From Enterobacter asburiae (GTDB lineage Bacteria; Pseudomonadota; Gammaproteobacteria; Enterobacterales; Enterobacteriaceae), in the NCBI GenBank assembly GCA_011754535.1, contig JAAQVN010000001.1, positions 2,976,001 to 3,040,000 on the forward strand: DNA of 64,000 bases, written 5' to 3'. Position 1 is the first letter of the stretch. Each line of letters starts with the position of its first letter. Positions 31,974-41,954 of the stretch are shown one piece after another. Under the pieces are notes generated by a model. That model was given only the letters and a program-made list of their open reading frames with translations. It was not told the origin of the DNA and made no database searches. The position numbers and the translations under genes are program-made.

Positions 31974-32774
31974 ATGCTTTCACTCCAAGGTTCCCTGCTG
32001 ATTTTTTCCGATCTGGATGGATCGCTGTTGGATATTCATACCTATGAGTGGCAGCCCGCGATGCCGTGGCTCGATAAACTGCAGGATAACCAGGTGCCGG
32101 TAATTCTTTGCAGCAGCAAAAGCGCGGCAGAGATGCTGGATATCCAGCAGGATTTAGGTCTCGAAGGCTTACCTTTTATCGCTGAGAACGGCGCGGTGGT
32201 TCAGCTTGACGTACGCTGGGAAATAGGTCAGCGCCACATCAACGGCATGACGCACCGGGAGATCCATCCGCTTATTGAGCAAATCCGCCAGCAGGCAGGC
32301 TTTAAATTCACCACTTTTGACGACGTGGACGAACGCGTCATCAGCGAATGGACGGGGCTGACCCGCTACCGGGCAGCGCTTGCCCGCAGGCACGACGCCT
32401 CCGTCACGCTCATCTGGCGTGATTCCGACGAAGCCATGGCCCGGTTTGAAGCGGCGCTGGCGCAGCGCGGACTGAAATGCCTGCAGGGAGCCCGTTTCTG
32501 GCACATTCTGGATGCCGGCTGCGGTAAGGACGTTGCGGCTAACTGGCTTATCGCGCAGTACCGTGAACGGGAAAATATTGAACCCACCACCCTGGGGCTC
32601 GGCGATGGGCCAAACGACGCGCCGTTGCTGGACAGCGTGGACTTCGCGGTGGTGATTAAGGGCATAAACCGCCAGGGTATTAGGTTACGGGACGATAGCC
32701 CCAGCCGGGTTTATCACACCCGGCAGGCGGGACCGCTCGGCTGGCAGGAGGGGCTGGATCACTTTTTGTCATGA
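31974..32774 (+). CDS. yedP: YedP, mannosyl-3-phosphoglycerate phosphatase family
   Basis: HAD-superfamily phosphatase of the Cof/mannosyl-3-phosphoglycerate type. It has 266 residues. Motif I is [10 protein letters not shown] (about residues 12-21, nucleophile Asp), motif II is LCSSKS, and motif IV is [12 protein letters not shown]. The name comes from homology; no mannosylglycerate synthesis gene is in the window, so the natural substrate is open. The ATG has GGGAG 7 bp ahead. Its 3' end overlaps that of convergent dgcQ by 16 bp. Confidence 0.93.
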   Translation: MLSLQGSLLIFSDLDGSLLDIHTYEWQPAMPWLDKLQDNQVPVILCSSKSAAEMLDIQQDLGLEGLPFIAENGAVVQLDVRWEIGQRHINGMTHREIHPLIEQIRQQAGFKFTTFDDVDERVISEWTGLTRYRAALARRHDASVTLIWRDSDEAMARFEAALAQRGLKCLQGARFWHILDAGCGKDVAANWLIAQYRERENIEPTTLGLGDGPNDAPLLDSVDFAVVIKGINRQGIRLRDDSPSRVYHTRQAGPLGWQEGLDHFLS

Positions 32775-34459
32775 TCGTGCCAGACAACCCGGTTACGTCC
32801 GCCCTGTTTAGCGTTGTATAACCGGGCATCCGCCACGGACTGCAGCTGTTCGAAATCGTAGTTTTCGTTTTCCTGCGCGCTGCTGACGCCGAGTGACGCG
32901 CTGATGCGCAGGGTCATACTCTTCTTCACCAGAATCTCCTTGCTGTTGATTCGGCAACGAATACGCTCCGCGACGCCTCTCGCCTCCTCAAGACCAAGCC
33001 CCGGCAGAACGATACAAAACTCTTCCCCGCCCACGCGTCCTGCCACATCCTTCTTGCGTAACGTACTGGCAATCAACCCTGCCGTGTGGGAGAGCACCTT
33101 ATCCCCGGCCTGGTGGCCAAAACGGTCGTTAATGCTTTTAAAATTGTCGAGATCGATCTGAATAACCGAGAACGGCAGCGACTGCTGGCGACAGGTTTCC
33201 GACAGCAGTTTTGCGCGGTCGAACAGCGCGCCGCGATTATTCAGGCGGGTGAGCGGGTCATGCCAGGCCTGCCACTGGAGCGAGTGCTGGAGCGTATACA
33301 TGTTGCTGACCATCCGACGGATAACCAGCCACGAGATCAATAGCATGGCGGTAAAGAGTGCCCACATCAGCGCCAGCACAATACTGATACTGCCGAAGTC
33401 ATCTTGTACCCCTTCATGCAGGGTGTGGATCCGCAAGACGACGCCATCGAAGTGGTTGAGCCGCTCCCAGCTGACAAAACGGCTTCCAAGGCGGATCCCA
33501 CCGCCGGTATCGTTCTCAATCGCCTGCGCTATTTGCGCCGTTTCGCGTTCATCAAAATGGTTAACTGGTTTTCCTGAATGGTCAGAGGTGGCAATCATAT
33601 TAAGGCGAGTGTCGTACAGCTGATACTCCCCTTCCGTCCGGTCTTCCGTCGCGTCAGCCAGCAGGCGCTGCATCGTGCTCAACGCAAAATCCATCGCCAC
33701 AACGCCGTACCAGTAATGGTCAAAATAGATGGGCACGCTGGCGGCGATCGTGCGTTCCTCCCCGGTCCATGAGGAAGGCGAAGAGATGAACCAGCGCACC
33801 GCGCGGGCGCGGTTGTTGCGCTCTGACTGCTGGGTAAACCAGGGCTGCGTGACCAGATGGTAATAGCGGGAGGTGATGTCGCCCGCCAGGTCCGGCGTAT
33901 CCGTGGAAAGGAAAAAACCGGCGCGGGAGACGTAGGTCGCGCGTGATTCCGTTTGCGCTCGCGTGGACGCCAGCCTGAGCAGATACCCTACTTCAAGCGC
34001 GGCAGAAATTTCATGACTGATGCGGTCAGGGTCACGGTTCAGAAGCGTGGTTTTTTCGACGAACGCATCCGAAACGCCGTTAATGGGCAGGGTCCGCTTT
34101 TTATCAACGGCGATTTGCCAGGTAGGCTGCTTGCGGACGGTGTTGAAGCGCGACACGGCATTCTGCAGGACATCAAACGCCAGCGGCATCTGGATCGCAT
34201 CGCGTATGCCCTGGCGGAACAGCAGCATCCTGTCCACGCTGTTCTGTAACTGCCTGTCCAGCGAGCTGGCCACGGTTTCCAGATGGTTCCGCTGGCTGGA
34301 AATGTAGGCCTCTTCAAGCACCACCACCTCACGCCAGGTCAGGAGAGTGGAAAACACCAGAACGATCAGAAAACAGAGATTAACAATCAACCCCGGATTG
34401 CTACGCTTATGCAGCCATTGCAGAAAAGATTGTCTTACAACAAAGGTATCGCGCTGCAC
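32759..34459 (-). CDS. dgcQ: DgcQ, membrane diguanylate cyclase
   Basis: Makes cyclic di-GMP; in E. coli (YedQ) it affects cellulose and motility. The start is GTG 34459, with AGGGAG just ahead and the same spacing to the first membrane helix ([17 protein letters not shown]) as E. coli; this gives 566 residues (564 there). A periplasmic CHASE7-like domain follows, then a second membrane helix ([20 protein letters not shown]) and a GGDEF domain with an intact active site, [13 protein letters not shown] five residues before it is a feedback-inhibition site (RxxD), so the enzyme should be active and product-inhibited. Confidence 0.95.
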   Translation of the reverse strand: MQRDTFVVRQSFLQWLHKRSNPGLIVNLCFLIVLVFSTLLTWREVVVLEEAYISSQRNHLETVASSLDRQLQNSVDRMLLFRQGIRDAIQMPLAFDVLQNAVSRFNTVRKQPTWQIAVDKKRTLPINGVSDAFVEKTTLLNRDPDRISHEISAALEVGYLLRLASTRAQTESRATYVSRAGFFLSTDTPDLAGDITSRYYHLVTQPWFTQQSERNNRARAVRWFISSPSSWTGEERTIAASVPIYFDHYWYGVVAMDFALSTMQRLLADATEDRTEGEYQLYDTRLNMIATSDHSGKPVNHFDERETAQIAQAIENDTGGGIRLGSRFVSWERLNHFDGVVLRIHTLHEGVQDDFGSISIVLALMWALFTAMLLISWLVIRRMVSNMYTLQHSLQWQAWHDPLTRLNNRGALFDRAKLLSETCRQQSLPFSVIQIDLDNFKSINDRFGHQAGDKVLSHTAGLIASTLRKKDVAGRVGGEEFCIVLPGLGLEEARGVAERIRCRINSKEILVKKSMTLRISASLGVSSAQENENYDFEQLQSVADARLYNAKQGGRNRVVWHDHDKK

Positions 34460-34503
34460 ACACACTCCCTGACAACTGCCTACACCCGGTACTGGAGATA
34501 AAA

Positions 34504-34526
34504 AACGCCCGGCAAAGCCGGGCGTT
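34504..34526 (-). terminator. Terminator of yodC
   Basis: Perfect 10-bp arms AACGCCCGGC and GCCGGGCGTT around AAA. On the minus strand the stem runs into TTTTT. It lies between the yodC stop and the dgcQ start, so dgcQ is probably transcribed separately. Confidence 0.88.
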
Positions 34527-34532
34527 ATGTGA

Positions 34533-34715
34533 TTAAGCCTTGTCCCGCTTGTGCTGCCCGTCACCCGGCTGAAGCTCATCTTCACGAAATGCTTCCCGCT
34601 GGACGCTAAAGCCATCGTGCCACCGACACTCCACCATTCCGCTGGAATACCCGGTGACAATCATACGTGGGCCGCCCTTCTTAGGCTTAACTTCATCACT
34701 GACCAAAAAGACCAT
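34533..34715 (-). CDS. yodC: YodC, small conserved protein (DUF2158)
   Basis: A 60-residue protein like E. coli YodC, with the conserved block VKPKKGGPRMIVTGYSSGMVECRW. It has the compact beta-rich look of DUF2158 proteins: no membrane segment, no signal. The function is unknown. It has a good Shine-Dalgarno (AGGAGG) before its ATG and its own terminator. Confidence 0.92.
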   Translation of the reverse strand: MVFLVSDEVKPKKGGPRMIVTGYSSGMVECRWHDGFSVQREAFREDELQPGDGQHKRDKA

Positions 34716-34793
34716 ACCTGCCTCCTGTATCAGGGTGAAACTGTTTCAATTTAGACGAGGAATGGTCTTTTTGCATCCTGCGACGGGTAACAA

Positions 34794-35705
34794 TTAGTGC
34801 GCTGTACCGCGCATTTTTTCAACCAGTTTCACCGCTGCCACCACGATAGCGCCAACGATAAAGCCCAGCACAAGATTAAGCAGCGTCGGCAGAATAGCGG
34901 CCACCACGCTCCCCTGCGCCGAGGAGAAATGTTCGATAGCATGATGCAGCGGAGCAATGCCGTGAACCACAATACCGCCGCCCACGAGGAACATCGCTAG
35001 GGTGCCCACCACGGACAAGCTCTTCATCAGCCACGGCGCCAGCGTCAGTAAGCTCTTACCGATGCTTTTTGCCACCGCGCTTGATTTCTCCTCCAGCCAG
35101 TAGCCGATATCATCGAGCTTCACGATCAGACCGACCAGGCCGTAGACGCCAACCGTAACCAGAATGGCGATCCCGGAAAGGATCAGCACCTGATTCAGCA
35201 GCGGTGCGTCGGAGACAATGCCCAGCGTAATGGCAACAATCTCTGCTGAAAGAATAAAGTCGGTGCGAATGGCGCCTTTGATTTTATCGCGCTCGAAGAC
35301 TTTCGGATCCTGCGCGGCCAGCGCTTCAAGGCGCTGCTGACGCGCCTCCGGGGTATCCTTCTGCTTGCGAGAGCTCAAAGAGTGCAGGACCTTCTCCACG
35401 CCTTCGAAGCATAAAAATGCCCCGCCAATCATCAGCAGCGGCGTGATGGCCCAGGGAATGAATGCGCTGATCAGCAGCGCCAGCGGCACCAGGATCACTT
35501 TATTCAGAAACGAGCCTTTTGCCACGCCCCACACCACTGGCAGCTCACGGTTAGCCCGTACCCCGCTCACCTGCTGAGCGTTAAGCGAGAGATCGTCCCC
35601 CAGCACCCCTGCGGTTTTCTTCGCCGCCAGTTTCCCCATCACGGAAATATCATCCAGTAAGGTGGCAATATCATCCAGCAATGTTAATAAGCTACTTCCT
35701 GCCAA
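34794..35705 (-). CDS. yedI: YedI, DUF808 inner-membrane protein
   Basis: A 303-residue protein of the DUF808 family, with several membrane segments ([68 protein letters not shown]). The start at TTG 35705 fits E. coli YedI, which begins at the same residue ([11 protein letters not shown]), and AAGGAT lies about 8 bp ahead. The function is not established. It stands between yodC and yedA, as in E. coli. Confidence 0.9.
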   Translation of the reverse strand: MAGSSLLTLLDDIATLLDDISVMGKLAAKKTAGVLGDDLSLNAQQVSGVRANRELPVVWGVAKGSFLNKVILVPLALLISAFIPWAITPLLMIGGAFLCFEGVEKVLHSLSSRKQKDTPEARQQRLEALAAQDPKVFERDKIKGAIRTDFILSAEIVAITLGIVSDAPLLNQVLILSGIAILVTVGVYGLVGLIVKLDDIGYWLEEKSSAVAKSIGKSLLTLAPWLMKSLSVVGTLAMFLVGGGIVVHGIAPLHHAIEHFSSAQGSVVAAILPTLLNLVLGFIVGAIVVAAVKLVEKMRGTAH

Positions 35706-35883
35706 AATGGTGATCCTTCTTTTTTTGGTAATTAAGTGAATAGTATGGAGCAAAAGCGCAATCGCGGAAACAGGCACCTTGCGTCAACAAAAATTTCACA
35801 TCAACTACACAATTAAAGGGCTCGCCAGCGCGATAGTTTTCGCGTTTACTATCAGCGACCTTTTTATTTCGTCGTGAGGGATT

Positions 35884-36798
35884 ATGCGTTTCCGGCAACT
35901 GCTTCCACTTATTGGGGCACTTTTTTCGCTGTATATCATCTGGGGTTCCACCTACTTTGTCATTCGCATCGGCGTAGAAAGCTGGCCGCCGCTGATGATG
36001 GCGGGCATTCGCTTCCTCTCGGCGGGCGTGCTGCTGCTGGCCTTCCTGCTGCTGCGCGGGCATAAGCTTCCTCCGCTTCGCCCAATGCTGAACGCCGCCC
36101 TGATAGGCCTGCTGCTGCTGGCGGTCGGGAATGGCTTTGTGACCATTGCCGAGCACCAGAACGTACCGTCTGGGATCGCCGCCGTGGTCGTTGCCACCGT
36201 ACCGCTGTTTACCCTCTGCTTCAGCCGCCTTTTCGGCATCCGCACCCGCAAGCTGGAGTGGCTGGGGATTGGCATCGGCCTTGCCGGCATTATTCTGCTC
36301 AACAGCGGCGGTAACCTGAGCGGGAATCCGTGGGGCGCAGTGATTATCCTTATTGGCTCGATGAGCTGGGCGTTCGGTTCCGTATACGGTTCTCGTATCG
36401 AGCTGCCGACCGGCATGATGGCGGGGGCAATTGAGATGCTTGCGGCTGGGATTGTGCTGCTGCTGGCCTCAGCCCTGACGGGAGAGGAGCTGACTACCCT
36501 GCCACCGTTGTCGGGCTTCCTGGCGGTAGGCTACCTGGCGCTGTTCGGCTCCATCATCGCCATCAACGCCTATATGTTCCTGATCCGTAACGTCTCTCCG
36601 GCGGTCGCCACCAGCTATGCCTACGTCAACCCGGTCGTGGCCGTGCTGCTTGGCACCGGGCTTGGCGGTGAAACGCTCTCTCCGGTTGAGTGGTTAGCTT
36701 TAGGGGTGATTGTTTTTGCCGTCGTGCTGGTGACCTTAGGCAAATATTTGCTGCCGGCAAAGCCCGTGGTTACGCCTTGCGAGGTGGAGAAACCGTAA
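35884..36798 (+). CDS. yedA: YedA, EamA/DMT family exporter
   Basis: Ten-helix inner-membrane transporter of the drug/metabolite family; E. coli YedA has been linked to amino acid or metabolite efflux. It has 304 residues with two EamA repeats (about 8-135 and 150-285). The signature starts are SLYIIWGSTYFVIRIGVESW and SMSWAFGSVYGSR. It is close to E. coli YedA over the full length. Its end overlaps the end of convergent vsr by 29 bp. Confidence 0.94.
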   Translation: MRFRQLLPLIGALFSLYIIWGSTYFVIRIGVESWPPLMMAGIRFLSAGVLLLAFLLLRGHKLPPLRPMLNAALIGLLLLAVGNGFVTIAEHQNVPSGIAAVVVATVPLFTLCFSRLFGIRTRKLEWLGIGIGLAGIILLNSGGNLSGNPWGAVIILIGSMSWAFGSVYGSRIELPTGMMAGAIEMLAAGIVLLLASALTGEELTTLPPLSGFLAVGYLALFGSIIAINAYMFLIRNVSPAVATSYAYVNPVVAVLLGTGLGGETLSPVEWLALGVIVFAVVLVTLGKYLLPAKPVVTPCEVEKP

Positions 36799-37261
36799 GC
36801 GCGTGGATCCCCTGCGTGTCGATCTGCGCGGCCTCGCCGCCGCCGCAGATCCATTCTTCCAGCCGTTCGCTCAGAGCGGCATCGTTCAGCTTCAGCCGCC
36901 CTTTCAGCGCACATTCCCAGACGATCAGCACCCTCCAGCCCTGCGCGACAAGCGTGGCAAGATCCCGCGCGTCGCGTTCAACGTTCTTGCCAATCTTCTC
37001 CAGCCAGAAATCGGTGCGCGTCGCCGGAACTTTAAACAGGTAGCAGTCGTGATGATGCCAGAAACAGCCGTGGGTGAATATAATGCACCGATACGCGTCG
37101 ATGACGAAATCCGGACGACCCGCAAGCGCGGGATCCTGTACGCGAAAGTCAAAGCCCGCCTGCGTCAGCAGCCCGGCCAGACGCTTTTCAATCGCGGTGT
37201 CACGCGTGCCGATGGCACGCATGTTTTTGCTGCGCGTGGCCTTATCGTGAACGTCCGTCAT
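36770..37261 (-). CDS. vsr: Vsr, very-short-patch mismatch endonuclease
   Basis: Nicks next to T:G mismatches that arise when Dcm-methylated cytosine deaminates. The start at 37261 ([17 protein letters not shown]) gives 163 residues, close to E. coli Vsr (156). Catalytic and zinc residues are visible: [27 protein letters not shown], with the active Asp in RPDF. It overlaps dcm by 20 bp, the arrangement known in E. coli, where coupling keeps Vsr low. Confidence 0.96.
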   Translation of the reverse strand: MTDVHDKATRSKNMRAIGTRDTAIEKRLAGLLTQAGFDFRVQDPALAGRPDFVIDAYRCIIFTHGCFWHHHDCYLFKVPATRTDFWLEKIGKNVERDARDLATLVAQGWRVLIVWECALKGRLKLNDAALSERLEEWICGGGEAAQIDTQGIHALTVSPPRKA

Positions 37262-38675
37262 TGACGGCCTCACCCTGGCGGAGCGCCACCGCCTGTCTGA
37301 TGCGCGAGGCCAGCAGTTTTGCCACCGCCGCGAACGCGGGCACCACCACCGAGTTACCAAACTGACGGTAAGCCTGGGTGTCCGAAACCGGAATGCGGAA
37401 ACGGTAGCCCTGCGGCGTTTCAAAGCCCATCAGCCGGGCGCACTCCCGCGGCGTAAGGCGACGCGGACGGTGACGCTGGTTTTGCGGATCGTCGAAATCC
37501 TTCTCGCCCAGAGCCTTGTCCCAGCCTCTGTCGATCAGGATTTCCGCGCCGTCTTTGTAGTAGCGAGCGGACAACGTGCGGGTCACGCTGTGCGGATCGT
37601 TCGGGTTTACCATGCCAAACCCGAAGCCGTTGCCTTTGGCCTGATGCTTTTTGGCATAGCGGTAGAGGTATTTCCACAGGATCGGCGTCAGGATAAATTT
37701 TGCGTCGACCACAGGCTCCAGCAGGTCGGCAATGGTTGGACGGCGCTCGGGATATAAGGAGGGAATATCCCGCAGGGTGAAATCCCCCTTCAGATTGAGA
37801 TCGCGGCGGAAACCGACCAGCACAATGCGTTCGCGATGCTGGGGCAGGAAGTGTTTCCCGTCGATGATTTTCGGGTCATCCGCGCCCATGTCCCCGGAAT
37901 CGGCCACGTCATAGCCCAGCTCATCCAGCGTTTGCATGATAATGCGGAAGGTCTTTCCACCGTCGTGGCTCTTTAAGTTTTTGACGTTTTCCAGCACGAA
38001 TATGGCCGGGCGACAGGCGTCAATGATTCGGGCCACATCAAAAAACAGCGTTCCCTGGGTATCGCAGGCGAAGCCGTGGGCACGTCCGAGGGCATTCTTT
38101 TTGGATACGCCGGCCAGCGAGAAAGGCTGGCACGGGAAGCCCGCCAGCAGCACGTCATGCGCCGGAATCGTCTGACGAATATGCTCGGCGGCCTGTTCAT
38201 CCGTGACGCCGCTTTTATGGCTCAGGGTGACATCGCGGATATCGGCGTTGAAATGATGCTCCTGCGGATCGCAGTACCAGTTCGCTTTATAGGTGCGTAC
38301 CGCATGTTTGTTCCACTCGCTGGTAAACACGCACTGACCGCCGATCGCTTCAAAGCCGTGCCGGATACCGCCGATGCCGGCAAACAGATCGATAAAGCGG
38401 AAGGCATAGTTCGGGTGCGCAGCAGGTGGCCGCGGAAGCAGATTTTGCAGATAACGAAACTCGCCTTCACTCAGGCGGCGCCCTGCCCGATCGCTGGTCA
38501 CTAGCCGCTTAAGGATGGCCGGGCTCCAGTGGCTCTCGCCGTGCGCCACAAGCTGGTTTGCCAGCGTTTTAGCGTCATAAATATCCAGCAGCTGACGCAG
38601 TAATGCCTGCACCGTTGCCGTTGACTTCTCTGCCTGCTCAGACGCGGGCTCTGTCACTGATCGATTTTCCTGCAT
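37242..38675 (-). CDS. dcm: Dcm, DNA cytosine methyltransferase
   Basis: Makes 5-methylcytosine, by homology in CCWGG. It has 477 residues, near E. coli Dcm (472). Motif I is [15 protein letters not shown], motif IV is [12 protein letters not shown] with the catalytic Cys, motif VI is FVLENVKNL, motif VIII is [11 protein letters not shown], and motif X is [13 protein letters not shown]. It has no cognate restriction enzyme nearby and is an orphan methylase, as in E. coli. Upstream of vsr with overlapping frames. Confidence 0.96.
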   Translation of the reverse strand: MQENRSVTEPASEQAEKSTATVQALLRQLLDIYDAKTLANQLVAHGESHWSPAILKRLVTSDRAGRRLSEGEFRYLQNLLPRPPAAHPNYAFRFIDLFAGIGGIRHGFEAIGGQCVFTSEWNKHAVRTYKANWYCDPQEHHFNADIRDVTLSHKSGVTDEQAAEHIRQTIPAHDVLLAGFPCQPFSLAGVSKKNALGRAHGFACDTQGTLFFDVARIIDACRPAIFVLENVKNLKSHDGGKTFRIIMQTLDELGYDVADSGDMGADDPKIIDGKHFLPQHRERIVLVGFRRDLNLKGDFTLRDIPSLYPERRPTIADLLEPVVDAKFILTPILWKYLYRYAKKHQAKGNGFGFGMVNPNDPHSVTRTLSARYYKDGAEILIDRGWDKALGEKDFDDPQNQRHRPRRLTPRECARLMGFETPQGYRFRIPVSDTQAYRQFGNSVVVPAFAAVAKLLASRIRQAVALRQGEAVNDGRSR

Positions 38676-38718
38676 TCTTTTAACCGGGCAATAAAGACTG
38701 GGAACAGATTACCACAGT

Positions 38719-39423
38719 TCACTTTCGCAAACTGCGACGGAAGCGGTGTTGAATCTGGCTATCCAGCCCGATGCAGTCGCCCTGTAATTCGGCACTGAGT
38801 TTCGCCATAAACTGAATCAGAAAATCGGCGTTGTGCTGCGCGAGCTCGCGCCCGACCCCGGTTTGCATTGTATCAGGCAAGCGCAGCAGCTTGGTCTGAA
38901 AATGATCGAGCGCAAACGCCCGGTCATCAAGTGGCCGCGCGTCGGCAAACGGATCGTCCGCGTTAAAAAGCGGTACGCCCAGCGCGCCTGACACGGCAAA
39001 CACGCGCGCCAGACCGATCGCTCCCAGCGCCTCCAGACGATCTGCATCCTGGACAATTTTGGCTTCAATCGTTTGCGGCGTCAGTCCGGCGCTGAAACTG
39101 TGCGCCTCAATGGCGTGCTCCACGGCGGCGTAGCGATCGGACGGGAAGTCAGGGAAATCGCGGTGCAGAATCTCTCGCGTCCTGCGCGCGGCCAGATGCG
39201 ACGACTGGCTGCGTTCAGGATGGTTTTTCGGCAGGCTGACGATGTCGTGAAAATAGCAGGCGGTCAGGATCGTCAGCGGGTCGACGTGATGATGCACCAT
39301 GATTTTCTGCGCCGTCATCCAGACGCGACGAAAGTGTGAAATATCGTGCGCGGTGTCGTCAGTCGCGTGATGTTCATCAAGCCAGGATTCAAAGCGCTGC
39401 TGCCACTGTATAAGTTCCATCAT
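38719..39423 (-). CDS. yedJ: YedJ, HD-domain phosphohydrolase
   Basis: A 234-residue protein of the HD superfamily, like E. coli YedJ (231). Metal ligands are visible: H of [11 protein letters not shown] of [11 protein letters not shown] of EAHSFSA and D of [13 protein letters not shown]. The substrate is unknown; a nucleotide phosphohydrolase role is a family inference. Two adjacent ATGs open the frame; the second (39420) may be the used start. It lies 43 bp upstream of dcm on the same strand. Confidence 0.92.
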   Translation of the reverse strand: MMELIQWQQRFESWLDEHHATDDTAHDISHFRRVWMTAQKIMVHHHVDPLTILTACYFHDIVSLPKNHPERSQSSHLAARRTREILHRDFPDFPSDRYAAVEHAIEAHSFSAGLTPQTIEAKIVQDADRLEALGAIGLARVFAVSGALGVPLFNADDPFADARPLDDRAFALDHFQTKLLRLPDTMQTGVGRELAQHNADFLIQFMAKLSAELQGDCIGLDSQIQHRFRRSLRK

Positions 39424-39705
39424 CCTTTCCTGTTACGAAAATGGGCGTTTAATTATAACATAGCCAAATGAAATATATTAAAAAATAGAAATTCGAAATA
39501 CTTAATAATAATTACCCGCAATATATTCAAATAATTAATTCACATGAAAAATAAAGAGATGAATAGAAATATTTTGTAATATTTTTACCGATTTAATTAC
39601 ATTTATTTTTGAACCAAATTCACAAGCCATAGAATAGTATCAAACACGTAATTACGGAGGGTGATTACATATATTCATATAAATTATCTTTAAAGGGAAT
39701 ATATA
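39424..39705. other. A+T-rich region upstream of the porin gene
   Basis: 282 bp, strikingly A+T-rich relative to the genes on both sides (long AATAATTA, ATTTTGTAATATTTTTACC type runs). This is the kind of DNA that H-NS binds. It contains the porin promoter by position, but no box could be singled out with confidence. Confidence 0.5.
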
Positions 39706-40869
39706 ATGAAAAGAAAAGTTCTGGCAATTCTGGTACCCGCGTTTTTAATGGCTGGTGCAGCGCATGCGGCTGAAATGTACAACAAAAACGGCAACAAAGT
39801 TGACCTGTACGGCAAAGTAGACGCGCGTCATACCTTCTCTGACAACCCTGGCGACGATGGCGATGAGACCTATGTACAGATTGGTTTCAAAGGCGAAACG
39901 CAGATCACTAACGAGCTGACCGGTTATGGTCAGTGGGAATATAAAACCTACGCTAACGATACCGAAGGCGCCGGTGATAAATCATTTAACCGTCTGGCAT
40001 ACGCTGGCCTGAAATTTGGCGAATACGGTTCATTTGACTACGGCCGTAATTACGGCGTCGTGTATGACGTTGAAGCCTGGACCGATATGCTGCCGGTATT
40101 TGGCGGTGATTCTTACACCTGGACCGATAACTTCATGAACGGCCGTGCTAACGGTCTGGCAACCTACCGCAACACCGATTTCTTCGGTCTGGTTGAAGGT
40201 CTGAACTTCGCACTGCAGTACCAGGGGGCGAACGAAGGCCAGTATGCTCAGGAAGACCAGGAAGGCACTAAAAACGGCCATGAAGACCTGCGCTTCCAAA
40301 ACGGCGACGGCTTCGGCATGTCTACCTCCTATGACTTCTCCGGCGACCTGTCCGGCCTGAGCCTGGGTGCGGCATACTCATCTTCTGACCGTACCAATGC
40401 ACAGGAAGCTGCGGGCGTAAATAACGCGCGCTTTGCCAGTGGTAAAACCGCAGAAGCATGGACTGTTGGCGCGAAATATGATGCCAATAACATCTATCTG
40501 GCAATGATGTACGCTGAAACCCGCAACATGACTCCATATGGTGATTATGGAATCGCGGATCAGACCCAGAACTTTGAAGCAGTAGCACAGTACCAGTTCG
40601 ACTTCGGCCTGCGTCCATCCCTGGCATGGGTTTACTCCACGGGTAAAGACATGACTTTCCCAGGCAACGCCAGCAATCCTCAGGGTCAGTCTGGTGACAT
40701 GGACCTGGTTAACTACATCGACCTGGGTATGACCTACAGCTTTAACAAGAATTTCTCCACCTATGTTGACTACAAAATCAACATGCTGGACAACGATGAA
40801 CGCTTCTATGAAGCAAATGGCATCTCTACCGATGACATCGTTGGCGTAGGCATGACCTACCAGTTCTAA
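39706..40869 (+). CDS. General porin of the OmpC/OmpS type
   Basis: Outer-membrane 16-strand trimeric porin. It has 387 residues with signal peptide [20 protein letters not shown] (cleavage before AEMYNKNGN, about residue 22) and the C-terminal Phe of BamA substrates (GMTYQF). The place after yedJ is where Salmonella has the quiescent porin gene ompS1 and E. coli the broken yedS, so an OmpS1-like identity is likely. Loop 3 reads [10 protein letters not shown] where OmpC/OmpF have PEFGGD: the eyelet Glu is Val here, which should change pore selectivity. Confidence 0.9.
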   Translation: MKRKVLAILVPAFLMAGAAHAAEMYNKNGNKVDLYGKVDARHTFSDNPGDDGDETYVQIGFKGETQITNELTGYGQWEYKTYANDTEGAGDKSFNRLAYAGLKFGEYGSFDYGRNYGVVYDVEAWTDMLPVFGGDSYTWTDNFMNGRANGLATYRNTDFFGLVEGLNFALQYQGANEGQYAQEDQEGTKNGHEDLRFQNGDGFGMSTSYDFSGDLSGLSLGAAYSSSDRTNAQEAAGVNNARFASGKTAEAWTVGAKYDANNIYLAMMYAETRNMTPYGDYGIADQTQNFEAVAQYQFDFGLRPSLAWVYSTGKDMTFPGNASNPQGQSGDMDLVNYIDLGMTYSFNKNFSTYVDYKINMLDNDERFYEANGISTDDIVGVGMTYQF

Positions 40870-40883
40870 TTGCCAAAAACATT

Positions 40884-40909
40884 AAAGCCCGCAATTTGCG
40901 GGCTTTTTT
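40884..40909 (+). terminator. Terminator of the porin gene
   Basis: Arms AAAGCCCGC and GCGGGCTTT with a 5-base loop and a T run, 15 bp past the porin stop. Confidence 0.9.
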
Positions 40910-40925
40910 CATTTCAAGGCCGCGT

Positions 40926-41789
40926 TTACGGTGCTTCCTGCAACGCCACGCGGATAAACCCGTTATTCTGCGCCAGCAGCTCATGGGCTTTCCACGCATC
41001 CAGACCGGTCAGCACCATCAGCACCGCCGTTTTACAGTGATGGTTACAGCTCTCCAGCGCGGCCTTTGCCTGCGCCCGGCTGCATCCCCCCGCCTCCATC
41101 ACAATGGCGATTTGCCGTTCAGCCCATTTGGTACTGCTTGCCTCAAGATCCACGCGCAGGTTGCTGTAAACGCGCCCGGTGCGAACGGCCAGCCCGGTGG
41201 TAATCATCGAGAGGATCATTTTTTGCGCGATCCCCGCCCTGGTATTGAGATACCCGGCAACCACATCAGCCCCCAGTTCAGGGGCAATTACCATGCTTGC
41301 CAGCTGCGCCGCTTCACTTTGAGCATCACCGGTGATGACCGCAACAGGCGCTCCCAGCGACCAGGCATGCCGCATCGCTCCCCAGACCCACGGCGTTTTT
41401 CCGCTGACGGTCACCGCCAGCATCATATCGTGTTCACCAAATTTGATGGCCTGCAGGTCAGCGACCCCGCGCTCGTAGCGCCCTTCTCCCTCTTCTGCCG
41501 TCACGGCAATTACAGGGGTTTTCCCCGGCGCATAATCATCCGCAGCCTGCCGTGCGGCGCAGCCCGACTGTCCTGCCCCGACGATGACCAGACGGCCACC
41601 GTGGTTGAGCGCCGCGGCGGCGTTATCCACCACGCGGGCGATTGTCGTTAAGCAGGGGGTTATAGCAGCAGAAATACGTGCATCTTCCTCGTGGATAACC
41701 TTCAGCATGTCCAGCGTGGACAATCTATCTATATTCATCGTGCTGGCGTGCCGTCTTTCCTTGACCGAACCGGTAAGCGTAATGCTCAT
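40926..41789 (-). CDS. MurQ-like SIS-domain protein with altered active site
   Basis: A 287-residue relative of N-acetylmuramic acid 6-phosphate etherase MurQ. The start at 41789 has AAGGAGG 6 bp ahead. The SIS domain is clear: GGRLVIVGAGQSG, VSGKTPWVWGA, GIAQKMILSMITTGLAVRTGRVYSNL, and the MurQ-type C-terminus CSRAQAKAALESCNHHCKTAVLMVLTGLDA. However, the catalytic segment DASECPPT of MurQ reads QAADDYAPG, and the GSTRMKAG segment reads GYLNTRAG, so the substrate may differ. It is divergent from dcuS across 165 bp. True MurQ function is doubtful. Confidence 0.75.
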   Translation of the reverse strand: MSITLTGSVKERRHASTMNIDRLSTLDMLKVIHEEDARISAAITPCLTTIARVVDNAAAALNHGGRLVIVGAGQSGCAARQAADDYAPGKTPVIAVTAEEGEGRYERGVADLQAIKFGEHDMMLAVTVSGKTPWVWGAMRHAWSLGAPVAVITGDAQSEAAQLASMVIAPELGADVVAGYLNTRAGIAQKMILSMITTGLAVRTGRVYSNLRVDLEASSTKWAERQIAIVMEAGGCSRAQAKAALESCNHHCKTAVLMVLTGLDAWKAHELLAQNNGFIRVALQEAP

Positions 41790-41954
41790 AAACAGCCTCC
41801 TTATTATGAGTACCCACACACTATAAAGTGTTTTATATAGATGACCTGCGAGTGGGGTCACGAAAAGAAGAGCAAATCGACGCTTTTACATGGCTTTAAG
41901 AAAAGCCCATCATCAGCGATAATCACCCCCTTTCTTAATCATCGCGGAGTGTTG

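Noticed and set aside
34460..34660. Extension of dgcQ upstream to an ATG at 34660
   Set aside because: It would run through the yodC terminator and most of yodC in another frame. The GTG at 34459 matches the E. coli N-terminal length.
40926..41789. Naming the SIS-domain gene murQ
   Set aside because: The segments that carry the MurQ catalytic and substrate residues are changed, so the family is stated but not the function.
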